64,000 bases of DNA from Nocardioides baculatus (GTDB taxonomy: Bacteria > Actinomycetota > Actinomycetes > Propionibacteriales > Nocardioidaceae). Below the pieces are notes generated by a model. It saw only the letters and a list, made by a program, of their open reading frames with translations. It did no database searches and was not told the origin of the DNA. Positions 25,165 through 32,980 of the stretch are shown here, piece after piece. How positions within the stretch are numbered: position 1 is the first letter of the stretch; every line of letters begins with the position of its first letter. The position numbers and the translations under genes are program-made. The stretch covers positions 62,001-126,000 of the forward strand of contig NZ_JAERSG010000005.1 in the NCBI RefSeq assembly GCF_016735675.1, read 5' to 3'.

Positions 25165-26249
25165 CGCGCGGCCTCGGTCACGATCTCGGCGATCCGGCGG
25201 GCGGGCTCGACGCTCGGCTGGTCTGGCGCGGGCGTGGGCGCGGTGCCGAGGCGGTGCATGCCGTAACGCTCCCAGAACTCACCCAGCCATGCGGGAGGTC
25301 GCGGGAAGTCGACCCACGCCCGGCGCCCGCGTGCGGCGGCTTCCAGCACGCCGGTGGAGAACACGCTGACGATCGGCGCGTCGAGGTCGACCAGGGGAAC
25401 GCCGCTCGTGTCGATCGTGATGCCGGCGCGGGCGTACGCCCCGAGCACCGCACGCGAGGTCACGTCGCGCTCCGACGGGTGCGGCCGGTAGGCGGCGCCG
25501 TGCTCGCGACAGGTGACCAGCGCGGCGTGGGCCAGACGGGCGCGCGAGATCTCGGCCGCGTGCCCCTGGCCCAGGTAGACGAGGCGTTCGCTGTCACTGC
25601 TGGTCGAGGAAGGCGCGTTGGCGCTTCCACTGCTGGTCGAGGAGGGCGCGCTGGCGCCCGTCACGAGACCCGCGGTCCAGAGCAGCTGACTCCCGGTCGC
25701 GGACACCTGCACGTCCTGCCGACCCTCCGTCCAGAAGTCACCGTCGCTCTCGCTCCAGGCGAGAAGGCGAGCAGCACGTGGGAGCGGCGGAGCGAACGGC
25801 GTCAGGGCTCCGTGCTGCGCGACGAAGAAGGTCGCTCCGTGCCGCTCGGCGAGGTCGTAGGCAGCACTGCCGATCTCCGTGTAGTGGCCTGCTGCCAGCA
25901 CCGCGCGCGGTGGCGCCGACGTGGTCAGCCCGGCGAGGTCGGTCGCCCGGCGTCGGTGTCCGGCGAAGCCCGGTGGTGCCTGCCAGCCGGTGGGTGCGAC
26001 GACGATCGTCCGGCCGGGGTCGAGGTGGTCGAGGGGAGCGGCGACTGCATGGCGGACGCTGGCATGGGTCGCTTCCACCGCCACCAGGACGTCGGGCTCG
26101 CCCTCGGGCTCCAACACGTCGACCAGGGCCGAGGCCGGCTTGCGGATGCGCGAGCGCGCGGTGCGAACGGCGTGACGCAGCGGGTGGCGCGACTCGTGCC
26201 AGCGGCGCCACGCGACGAGGTCACCGGGATGCCTCAGGCCGTGTCCCAT
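25161..26249 (-). CDS. Unrecognised GT-B-like protein in the nonulosonate operon (candidate NulO transferase)
   Basis: 362 residues with no named family recognised by eye. The order of motifs resembles GT-B enzymes that use CMP-sugars or CDP-glycerol: AQHGALTPFAPPLP and LLAWSESDGDFW mid-way, VYLGQGHAAEISR, YRPHPSERD, then SVFSTGVLEAAARGRRAWVDFPRPPAW. The H-P-x-E and S-x-S-T-G pairs suit the donor site. Being next to neuA, a nonulosonate transfer role is inferred, not shown. At about residues 197-219 there is a low-complexity double repeat (APSSTSSGSAN-APSSTSSDSE) encoded by two 33-bp DNA units. ATGA overlap with neuA; the start at 26249 overlaps the preceding gene by 16 nt. A frame extension to 26363 is rejected. 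Confidence 0.65.
   Translation of the reverse strand: MGHGLRHPGDLVAWRRWHESRHPLRHAVRTARSRIRKPASALVDVLEPEGEPDVLVAVEATHASVRHAVAAPLDHLDPGRTIVVAPTGWQAPPGFAGHRRRATDLAGLTTSAPPRAVLAAGHYTEIGSAAYDLAERHGATFFVAQHGALTPFAPPLPRAARLLAWSESDGDFWTEGRQDVQVSATGSQLLWTAGLVTGASAPSSTSSGSANAPSSTSSDSERLVYLGQGHAAEISRARLAHAALVTCREHGAAYRPHPSERDVTSRAVLGAYARAGITIDTSGVPLVDLDAPIVSVFSTGVLEAAARGRRAWVDFPRPPAWLGEFWERYGMHRLGTAPTPAPDQPSVEPARRIAEIVTEAAR
25595..25670. repeat. Two 33-bp direct repeats plus a hairpin-forming REP-like unit inside a gene
   Basis: CACTGCTGGTCGAGGA begins units at 25595 and 25628; the units differ at only a few positions. The second unit continues into a palindrome, GGTC...GGGCGC-GCTG-GCGCCC...GACC (25635-25670). 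All is in frame with the host gene (11 codons per unit). Confidence 0.6.
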
Positions 26250-27238
26250 GCGTCCTCCAGGACCGCGACGCGGTGGTCGAAGGTGTGCTCGGCAAGGGTT
26301 CTCGCCCGCGCAGCGGTGCGGACGGCGTCGGTCCAGGTCCGATCGACGATGCTGCGGCGGCACAGCTCGACGAGCTCCTCGAGCGTGCTCCAGGGCAGCA
26401 CCTCGACGCCGGGCTCGTAGAGGCCCTCCACATCGGCGCGGTCGATCAGCTCGACGGTCCCTGTGCCGGCGGCCTCGAAGGTGCGCATCGTGAAGCCGTC
26501 CTGGTCGCCGTGCAGGTTGAGCGTCGCGACCGAGGCGGTCATCAGGTCGTAGGCGTCGGCGCGCGACCTGTCCCGTCCTGCTGGGATCGACGGGGCACCC
26601 ACGCGCCAGGTGCGGAGGCGGTCCACGGGGTGCCCCGACCAGTCGCGACCGTAGGCCCTGACGGGCACGCCCTCAGCGACCAGCGCGGCCAGCACGTGCT
26701 CGCGCGACGGGTAGCGCGCCCCGACGAAGGTGACCGGTTGGTCGCGGCGCCTGGTGGGGTGTGGCACGAGTCGGTGGTCGAACGCCAGCGGGACGTGACG
26801 CACGTCGAGGCCTGCGGCATCGAGGTCGGCCGTGTCGAGGGCGGAGTAGGTCGCCACGGGACCGAGCGGCTGCAGTCGCTCGGCGCTCCACTGCGTGCGT
26901 CGGAGCTCGTCGTAGAGCCAGATGATGCGCGGCAACCCGCGGATCGCGGTCCAGAACTGCTCTCCCAGCCGGTCGCCCTTCACCACGAGCACGGCTTGAG
27001 GGCGGGTCTGGTCGACCGCGGCCGCGGACCGCACCGTCTCCTCCCGGGCCAGTCGTCGGAGCGAACCGGCGCCGACGCGGTGCGGGAGCTGGTGACGCAG
27101 CTGGTGCCACGCTCGACCCGCCAGACCGCCGTGGTCGTCGTACACGTGGGTCGTCACGTCGTGCCCGCGAGCGGACAGCGCAGCCGAGATGGCGGAGTGG
27201 TAGCCGTGGAAGCCGGGGCTGACCACCAGTACCTTCAT
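26234..27238 (-). CDS. CgeB-like glycosyltransferase (GT-B)
   Basis: A 334-residue GT-B protein. KVLVVSPGFHGYHSAISAALSARGHDV starts the first domain; VVKGDRLGEQFWTAI and WLYDELRR lie in the middle. VTFVGARYPSREHVLAALVAEGVPVRAYGRDW and NLHGDQDGFTMRTFEAAGTGTVELID match the CgeB/Glyco_trans_1_4 C-terminal domain, where F-x-x-R-x-F-E-x-x-x-x-G is diagnostic. Substrate unknown. The start ATG lies 4 nt after the stop of the acyltransferase gene, in the same operon. Confidence 0.85.
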   Translation of the reverse strand: MKVLVVSPGFHGYHSAISAALSARGHDVTTHVYDDHGGLAGRAWHQLRHQLPHRVGAGSLRRLAREETVRSAAAVDQTRPQAVLVVKGDRLGEQFWTAIRGLPRIIWLYDELRRTQWSAERLQPLGPVATYSALDTADLDAAGLDVRHVPLAFDHRLVPHPTRRRDQPVTFVGARYPSREHVLAALVAEGVPVRAYGRDWSGHPVDRLRTWRVGAPSIPAGRDRSRADAYDLMTASVATLNLHGDQDGFTMRTFEAAGTGTVELIDRADVEGLYEPGVEVLPWSTLEELVELCRRSIVDRTWTDAVRTAARARTLAEHTFDHRVAVLEDAWDTA

Positions 27239-27242
27239 CGGC

Positions 27243-27785
27243 TCACGCCCCGACGGGACGAGCGGGGATCCCGACGACCGTCTGGCCCGGCGCGACGTCC
27301 TTGGTGACCACGGCGTGCGCGCCGATCGTCGCGCCGTCGCCGATCGTGACCCCACCGAGCACGACGCACCTCTGGCCCAGGAAGACACGGTCACCGATGG
27401 TGATCGCGCCGGTGCCATGCACGAGGTGCCGGTCGTCACGATCGTGGTCGGACGAGCCGACGAACACGCCGTCGGCGATCACGCAGCCCGACCCGATCGT
27501 GACGGCGTCGTAGGCGTGGAGGTGGACGTCGTGGCCGAGGTAGGTGTTGTCTCCGATCCGCAGGTCACCGCCGTCCGGCTCGCTCGCCAGCCAGGCGCCC
27601 TCGAAGACCGAGCAGCCGGTGCCGAGGTGGATCCGCTCAACCCCCTGCAACTTGTGAGGGCGGACAATGACAGTCCCATCGCCGATGCCGCCGAACGCCC
27701 GCGCGTAGACGAGCCGTGTCGCCAACTGGCCTGCGCGCCACCGGAGGGCCGGCCGTGCCTCGGTCAGCCGCTGGGTCAGGGTCAC
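27243..27785 (-). CDS. Hexapeptide-repeat O-acetyltransferase
   Basis: A 180-residue left-handed beta-helix acyltransferase. Hexapeptide repeats run from about residue 34 to the end (IGDGTVIV, IHLGTGCSVF, LRIGDNTYLG, VTIGSGCVIADGV, ITIGDRVFLGQRCVVLGGVTIGDGATIGAHAVVTKDV). VGSSDHDRDD supplies the histidine expected at the active site. It most likely acetylates a glycan sugar, perhaps the nonulosonic acid as NeuD/NeuO-type enzymes do. It lies in the same operon between two glycosyltransferases. Confidence 0.87.
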   Translation of the reverse strand: MTLTQRLTEARPALRWRAGQLATRLVYARAFGGIGDGTVIVRPHKLQGVERIHLGTGCSVFEGAWLASEPDGGDLRIGDNTYLGHDVHLHAYDAVTIGSGCVIADGVFVGSSDHDRDDRHLVHGTGAITIGDRVFLGQRCVVLGGVTIGDGATIGAHAVVTKDVAPGQTVVGIPARPVGA

Positions 27786-27794
27786 CCGCCCAGT

Positions 27795-28637
27795 CTAGTG
27801 AGCAGTGCGACCTCGACCGGTCAGACGAGCTCGGAAGCCGCCCGCCCGGGAGATCGCATCCTCGATCCGCCCGTAGCGCTTCTTGAAGTGCGCCAACATG
27901 TCCCACTGCCGCTGGTGCTCGATGAGCATCTCTGCCATCGCGTCCGCGTGCTCTACGTAGAGATCGGAGTTTGCCGCGAAGATCCGGGCCAGCGCCTCGA
28001 CACGGTCGGCGTGTGTCATGACGTGTGCGCGCGATGACCCCACGTCTCGGTAGCGGAACAGGATCTCGTCCAGTCGGACGACGCCGCGCCCCAGCGCAAG
28101 GATCTTCAGCCAGAAGTCGTAGTCCTCGTCGCCGCTGCGTAGCTCGGTCGAGTAGCCGCCGACCAGAGACCAGTCCGTTCGGCGGTACATCGAGCAGGCG
28201 TGGATGACGTTGCGCGCGAACATCGCCTTCAGGCTGAATTCCGGAAGGTCCCACTCGCCCTCGGATGCACCGAATCGCTCGGCCCGCGCGTAGACGATGC
28301 CAGTCGCAGGCTCCGAGTCCAGGACCGATGCTGCCCTTGCTACGTAGTCGGCGTGGATCTCGTCGTCATGATCCAAGGGAAGGATGTACTCGCCTGACGC
28401 CATTTCGATCCCGAGGTTTCGTGCTGCGCTCGGCCCGCCGTTCGGTTGGCTCAGCACGAGCGCGCGACCGTCATCTCGCAGCTCGTCCAGCGCACGCAGC
28501 GTGGCCTCGTCGGAAGACCCGTCATCGACGACCACCACCTGCGTCTCGTCGTGGGTCTGACCAAGGGCTGACGCGACCGCCGCGAGCACCATGTCGCCAC
28601 CGTTGTAGCAAGGGATGACGATCGAGACGCTGGTCAT
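27795..28637 (-). CDS. Glycosyltransferase family 2
   Basis: A 280-residue GT-A enzyme. SVSIVIPCYNGGDMVLAAVASAL, VVVVDDGSSDEAT, NGGPSAARNLGIEMASGEYILPLDHDDEIHADY provide the UDP-binding region and the D-x-D metal motif (DHDD). RSGDEDYDFWLKI holds the likely catalytic base. It is the first gene of the long minus-strand operon that ends with the initiating transferase. The ATG at 28637 sits 7 nt after TACGGT, favouring it over an upstream in-frame start at 28688. Confidence 0.9.
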   Translation of the reverse strand: MTSVSIVIPCYNGGDMVLAAVASALGQTHDETQVVVVDDGSSDEATLRALDELRDDGRALVLSQPNGGPSAARNLGIEMASGEYILPLDHDDEIHADYVARAASVLDSEPATGIVYARAERFGASEGEWDLPEFSLKAMFARNVIHACSMYRRTDWSLVGGYSTELRSGDEDYDFWLKILALGRGVVRLDEILFRYRDVGSSRAHVMTHADRVEALARIFAANSDLYVEHADAMAEMLIEHQRQWDMLAHFKKRYGRIEDAISRAGGFRARLTGRGRTAH

Positions 28638-28644
28638 CTGCCTA

Positions 28645-28650
28645 ACCGTA
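28645..28650 (-). promoter_or_regulatory. Leaderless-type -10 box heading the 12-kb glycan operon (TACGGT)
   Basis: On the minus strand TACGGT, 7 nt, then the ATG of the GT2 gene at 28637. Confidence 0.5.
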
Positions 28651-28721
28651 ATGCGTGCATCTGTGGGCAGTGGCGATCTGCGGGCCAACTCACCTCAGAG
28701 TCCAATCCGCAGCCGGGCTTG

Positions 28722-29810
28722 TCATGCGGGGATGTTGTCGAGCTGAGCGGCGGGCTTCCGTGAACCGCGCATCCGCCTCTCGATGGGCTGTTCAACCAAT
28801 CGGTACACCGCACCCGACAGTGCGATCGCGCAGGCCACGAAGATCACCGCCGTCCACGGCCGACCGAGCATGAACGGGCGAGCAACTCGCAGGACGAGCT
28901 CATGCACCATGTAGAGCGCGAACGACCAGCGTCCGAGTCGGACGAGAGCAGGACTACTCAGCCATCCCTCGTCGCCGTTCAGGTCGCGGCGAGCAAAGAC
29001 CACGAGCATGAGCGCGACAGCAGGGATGAACATGAGGGAGACGACCCACAGGTGGTCGCCAAGTGTGCCCGCGGAAAGCCGGTCTACGACGATCAGGCCA
29101 GCGTAAGAAACAGCCGCGAAGGCGACCGCGAGGAACGGACGGATACCCGATGAGTCGTTTGTGCGGACGAGGAGCGCAATGCCCATGCCGATCAGGAACT
29201 CGCCCACTCGGTATGCGGAGAAGGTGTAGGTGAGCGCGTAGGTCGCTGTTGGCGTAGCCAGTGCCTCGGCCAGTAAGCCGCCCAGCACCAGCCAACCGAC
29301 CCCTACGGCAATGGCCAAGGTGGGCGCCTGCCGTCGGAAGACGAGGTAGAGCAGAGGGAATACCGCGTAAAAGAACGCTTCGGCCGACAACGACCACGCG
29401 ACGCTGTTGTAGGAGTACGCGACGCTCAGCTCCATGGTCCATGCCTGCAACAGCAGCGCGTTCGCCGTGGTCGTGCCCAGTCCGGTGCGGCTCTCCAGTA
29501 CTCCGGCCGCGACCAACGTCGCGGCTGCGACCAGTGTCAATGCATGAACCGGCCATACCCGAGCAAATCGCCGACGGTAGTAGGACGCAGCCGCACTTCC
29601 ATCGCGTGCCGACCACACCATGACGAACCCTGAGAGGACGAAGAAGAAGGTGACGCCCAAGTAGCCGAACCGCAAGCTGGCAAACGCGTGGCCGTCAGCC
29701 GGCGTCGACTGATGGGCAGCGTGGTACGCGACGACGAGCATTGCGGCGAAGAACCGAAGGCTCGTCAGAGAAGGCAGGTGCCGGCTGCCCCGAGACATGC
29801 GCTTGATCAT
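28722..29810 (-). CDS. Acyltransferase 3 family membrane protein (OafA type)
   Basis: A 362-residue integral membrane acyltransferase with about ten helices. LPSLTSLRFFAAMLVVAYHAAHQ contains the catalytic histidine (Y-H). FGYLGVTFFFVLSGFVMVWSAR is the second family motif and YYRRRFARVWPVHAL carries the R-R-x-x-R-x-x-P region. WSLSAEAFFYAVFPLLY is the S-x-E-x-F-x-Y motif. There is no SGNH domain, unlike the larger gene at 30.9 kb. It probably O-acylates the polysaccharide at the membrane. Bases in this gene look noticeably richer in A/T than its neighbours, hinting at separate acquisition. Confidence 0.9.
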   Translation of the reverse strand: MIKRMSRGSRHLPSLTSLRFFAAMLVVAYHAAHQSTPADGHAFASLRFGYLGVTFFFVLSGFVMVWSARDGSAAASYYRRRFARVWPVHALTLVAAATLVAAGVLESRTGLGTTTANALLLQAWTMELSVAYSYNSVAWSLSAEAFFYAVFPLLYLVFRRQAPTLAIAVGVGWLVLGGLLAEALATPTATYALTYTFSAYRVGEFLIGMGIALLVRTNDSSGIRPFLAVAFAAVSYAGLIVVDRLSAGTLGDHLWVVSLMFIPAVALMLVVFARRDLNGDEGWLSSPALVRLGRWSFALYMVHELVLRVARPFMLGRPWTAVIFVACAIALSGAVYRLVEQPIERRMRGSRKPAAQLDNIPA

Positions 29811-29883
29811 TCCACAGGGTTGCTCGGTGCGGATGTGCGGTCAGGCAGCGGCCGAGCCCCGCCCCATTCTGAGCGACGGATCG

Positions 29884-30762
29884 TCAGATGTCGCCCATCC
29901 TCTTGCGGATGGCGAATGACGCCCTGCCGTAGAACGGGTGTGCCCTTACGGCTTCGACGACGGGCCATGACGCATGGTCCTGTGCTCGGGCGATGAACAG
30001 CTCGATGGCCTCGATGGCAGGTCGTTGACGCAGCAAACGCGTGCTGGCGAAAACGATGTTGTACTGGCTCGGCTGCTCGATGTCGCGAGCTACGGGAATC
30101 AGCCCTGAGTCCCCCAGTTGACTAATGACGTCCGTGGCGAGCGACTGTCCCTCCCAGAACGGTTCCTCCTCGACCTCGATCTTCAGGACGTCACACGCAG
30201 CGAGACGCCGAGCGGCGCCGCGAAGGACTTGTCCGGACGCTCCCTCGACATCCACCCACATGGCGACACGGGCGGCGTCAGGAGTGTGATCGTCGAGCCG
30301 CACTCCTTGGACCGTGACGGGCTGCACCGGTCCGTCATGGTTCGCGCTCCGCTCGAGCAACGAGCTGTGGCCGACGATGGTGGACCCGTTCACGGTCTGC
30401 CGATGAAATGTGACAGGGCCCGGCGCGTCAGTGAGTGCGAAATTGAGGTACTGCACCCCATTCCGGTCGAACTCTCGCAACCTCGCGAAGTGGGCGTGAT
30501 TGTCGGGGTTTGCCTCGAAAGCGATCACCGAACAGTCGGAGTGGGTGCGTGCGATGTGCAGCGACGTCTCAGCCTCGAAAGCCCCGGCCTCGACGAAGAG
30601 ATCGGGCCGGGCGGCGTCCACGAGCGCGAAGAACAGGTCATTCAAGATCCCCGTGGAACGCGCTCGCGCTCGGTCCTGATAACGCCTGGCCGGCGCTCGG
30701 AAGAGGTCCGCCTGTAGTCGAAGGTGTGCCTGCCACAGGTGCGTCAGCTCGGAATCCGCCAT
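29884..30762 (-). CDS. FkbM family methyltransferase
   Basis: A 292-residue SAM-dependent enzyme. DLFVEAGAFEAETSLHIARTH is the glycine-poor form of motif I, SVIAFEANPDNHAHFARL is the acidic loop, VQYLNFALTDAPG follows, and MWVDVEGASGQVLRGA is the characteristic D-V-E-G motif of FkbM. It probably O-methylates a sugar hydroxyl of the glycan. A TATAGT box lies 8 nt before the ATG. Its composition, like the adjacent acyltransferase gene, is less GC-rich by eye. Confidence 0.88.
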   Translation of the reverse strand: MADSELTHLWQAHLRLQADLFRAPARRYQDRARARSTGILNDLFFALVDAARPDLFVEAGAFEAETSLHIARTHSDCSVIAFEANPDNHAHFARLREFDRNGVQYLNFALTDAPGPVTFHRQTVNGSTIVGHSSLLERSANHDGPVQPVTVQGVRLDDHTPDAARVAMWVDVEGASGQVLRGAARRLAACDVLKIEVEEEPFWEGQSLATDVISQLGDSGLIPVARDIEQPSQYNIVFASTRLLRQRPAIEAIELFIARAQDHASWPVVEAVRAHPFYGRASFAIRKRMGDI

Positions 30763-30770
30763 ACCGCTGG

Positions 30771-30776
30771 ACTATA
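30771..30776 (-). promoter_or_regulatory. -10 box of the FkbM gene (TATAGT)
   Basis: TATAGT on the minus strand, 8 nt before the ATG at 30762; close to the actinobacterial consensus. Confidence 0.5.
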
Positions 30777-30824
30777 GGTGGCCTCCTGTGTCATTCGGGG
30801 CGGTGCACCACCGCTGGAGGAGAA

Positions 30825-30842
30825 CACTTGGAGCACCAAGTG
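30825..30842. promoter_or_regulatory. Inverted repeat CACTTGG-AGCA-CCAAGTG
   Basis: A perfect 7-bp stem with a 4-nt loop in the 148-nt divergent gap between the FkbM and the large acyltransferase genes. It could be an operator or RNA hairpin; no T-run follows. Confidence 0.4.
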
Positions 30843-30910
30843 ACCGGGCCGGTGGATGAGTCTGCGGGAACTCCCGCGCCGTCGGTTCGAAGGAGGCAGG
30901 ATCTCCATTC

Positions 30911-32911
30911 ATGTCACGAGTCGACCTGCCTGAAGCGCGGTCCACTGTGCAAGCCCAGATGAAGCACTCGCGTCGGCCGGACGTTCAGGGCCTTCGAGCG
31001 ATTGCGGTCCTGATGGTGATTGCATTCCACGCCGGACTGCCAGTGCCGGGCGGCTACATCGGGGTCGACGTGTTCTTCGTGATCTCGGGGTTCGTCATCA
31101 CTGGGCTGTTGCTGCGCGAGCACGGTAGGTCGGGAACGATCAACCTGCGGCGGTTCTACGGACGGCGCCTTCGGCGGCTGGCCCCAGCTCTGGCGCTGAT
31201 GCTGACGACGGTCCTGGTCCTCTCCGTGTTCTTGCAGTCGCCACTCACCCGGGCAGGAGGACAGGAGCTGACGGCGCAGACGGCGCTCGGAGCGTCGTTC
31301 TTCAGCGCCAACGCCGTGCTCTACAGGGTCCCTGTCTTTGGCTACTTCGCGGAGCGTGCCGCCGACAACCCGCTGCTGCACACCTGGTCGCTCTCGGTGG
31401 AGGAGCAGTTCTACCTCGTCTTTCCCTTCATCGTGCTTCTCGCCGCGCGCCGTCGCGTCGGTGGGTCGCGATCGGTGCTGACGGCAGTGGTGGCTGTGGT
31501 TGCCGCGCTGTCGTTGCTCGCCAGCGTGGTGCTGTCGTACGAACTGGTCACGCCGCCGGGGATCACTGTGCCCGCAGCATTCGCCTTCTACGTGCCCCTG
31601 ACGAGGGCGTGGGAGTTCGCAGCGGGCGCCCTCGTCGCTCTCGCCGCTTCCCGGCTCCGCGGCCTGGGCGCCATACCTACGCGTGTTGCTGCTGCCGTCG
31701 GCGCAGCCGGGCTCGTGGTGTCCGCCGGCCTGCTCAGCGAGGGGCGTTTCCCCTTCCCCGGCGCGATCGCACTCGTGCCGGTCGCATCGACGGCGATGCT
31801 CATCGCCGCCGGCACCTCCTTGTCGTCCTCGCTTCCCACCCGCCTGTTGTCCACCCCCGTGATGTCGGCAATCGGGGATCGCTCCTACAGCCTCTACTTG
31901 TGGCACTGGCCATTCATCGTCTTCTCGACGATCGTGCCCCTCGACCTCCCCATCTTGCCCTTGCTGGGCGCACTCCTCTCGGTCGTGCCGGCGATGGTTG
32001 CCTACCGCTACGTGGAGAATCCGATCAGGCTCGGGACGGTTTCGACCTGGCGCGTCGCCGTCGTCGCGACGGCGCTTCCCGCGATCGTCGCCGCGGCGGT
32101 CCTGGGCGGTGTGTCGACCGGCTGGGGGAGCGACCGCATCAAGGGCCAGCGAGACTCCGTCGCAGCCCCTACTCTCGGAGTGCGGTCCGGGTGCTTCGTC
32201 GATGGTGAGGCCGACCCAGGCGTCTTCGACCGTTGCACTTTTCCGGTCGAGGGCCGAGCGTCCGCCGGCACGATCATGTTGGTCGGCGACTCGCACGCCG
32301 ATGGCCTGTCGGACGGCGTGGTCGAGGCGGGCAACGATCTCGGGTACGACGTCGTCATGGCCACGGGTGCAGCGTGCCCTTACGTCGGGCCAGCCGTGCC
32401 TACTGCGGGCCTTGTGTCGAACTGCCCCGAGCTGACCGCGTGGCGCACCGAGTTCGCGACGGAGAACAAGGTCGATCTCGTCGTGACCGCGCAGTCCGCC
32501 CTCGATCGCGCGTCAGACCCCGACGCCTGGGTCTCCGGCAACGTCGAGGTACTGGAGCAGCTGGACACGGCCGGCGTGCCGGTGCTCCTCATTGGCGATG
32601 TTCCGTATGTCGGTGCCAACGGGTCGCCCTGCAGGTACGGGATCATCAATCCGTCGTGCACGGTGAGCCGAGAGCAGGTGCTCGATGTGCAAGGTCCTGG
32701 CCTCGGCGTCGATGCGGACGTGGCCGAACGGCTCGAGAACGTCTCGTTGTGGTCGCCGTTCGACCGTTTCTGTGGTGCCGTGACGTGCTCGGCGGTCGAC
32801 GGCCGGACGACGCTGTACCGCGACCCCGAGCACCTCAATGCCTACGGGTCGCTCTTCCTGGCGGATGACCTCGAGGTCGAGATGCAGCGCGCGATCGAAG
32901 CTGCTCCATGA
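30911..32911 (+). CDS. Acyltransferase 3 - SGNH fusion (OafA/OatA type)
   Basis: A 666-residue two-domain O-acyltransferase. Residues about 20-360 form the membrane domain: RPDVQGLRAIAVLMVIAFHAG with the catalytic histidine, GGYIGVDVFFVISGFVITG, RRFYGRRLRRLAPAL, HTWSLSVEEQFYLVFPF and IGDRSYSLYLWHWPFIVF. Residues about 420-660 form an extracytoplasmic SGNH hydrolase-like domain: GDSHADG near 458 (nucleophile Ser) and DPEHLNAYGS near 637 (Asp/His pair). The membrane part passes acyl groups across, and the SGNH part adds them to a glycan. A GGAGG lies about 14 nt before the ATG at 30911; the ATG at 30959 is the alternative start. Confidence 0.9.
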   Translation: MSRVDLPEARSTVQAQMKHSRRPDVQGLRAIAVLMVIAFHAGLPVPGGYIGVDVFFVISGFVITGLLLREHGRSGTINLRRFYGRRLRRLAPALALMLTTVLVLSVFLQSPLTRAGGQELTAQTALGASFFSANAVLYRVPVFGYFAERAADNPLLHTWSLSVEEQFYLVFPFIVLLAARRRVGGSRSVLTAVVAVVAALSLLASVVLSYELVTPPGITVPAAFAFYVPLTRAWEFAAGALVALAASRLRGLGAIPTRVAAAVGAAGLVVSAGLLSEGRFPFPGAIALVPVASTAMLIAAGTSLSSSLPTRLLSTPVMSAIGDRSYSLYLWHWPFIVFSTIVPLDLPILPLLGALLSVVPAMVAYRYVENPIRLGTVSTWRVAVVATALPAIVAAAVLGGVSTGWGSDRIKGQRDSVAAPTLGVRSGCFVDGEADPGVFDRCTFPVEGRASAGTIMLVGDSHADGLSDGVVEAGNDLGYDVVMATGAACPYVGPAVPTAGLVSNCPELTAWRTEFATENKVDLVVTAQSALDRASDPDAWVSGNVEVLEQLDTAGVPVLLIGDVPYVGANGSPCRYGIINPSCTVSREQVLDVQGPGLGVDADVAERLENVSLWSPFDRFCGAVTCSAVDGRTTLYRDPEHLNAYGSLFLADDLEVEMQRAIEAAP

Positions 32912-32980
32912 CACCGGCAACGTCATGATCGGCCAGGCCGGAGCGACAGACCCCATGTACGACGAGCTGCGGAGCCATCC

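Noticed and set aside
22072-25266. Plus-strand frame of more than 1000 codons
   Set aside because: Antisense to the NeuB fusion and neuA; composition is that of a shadow frame.
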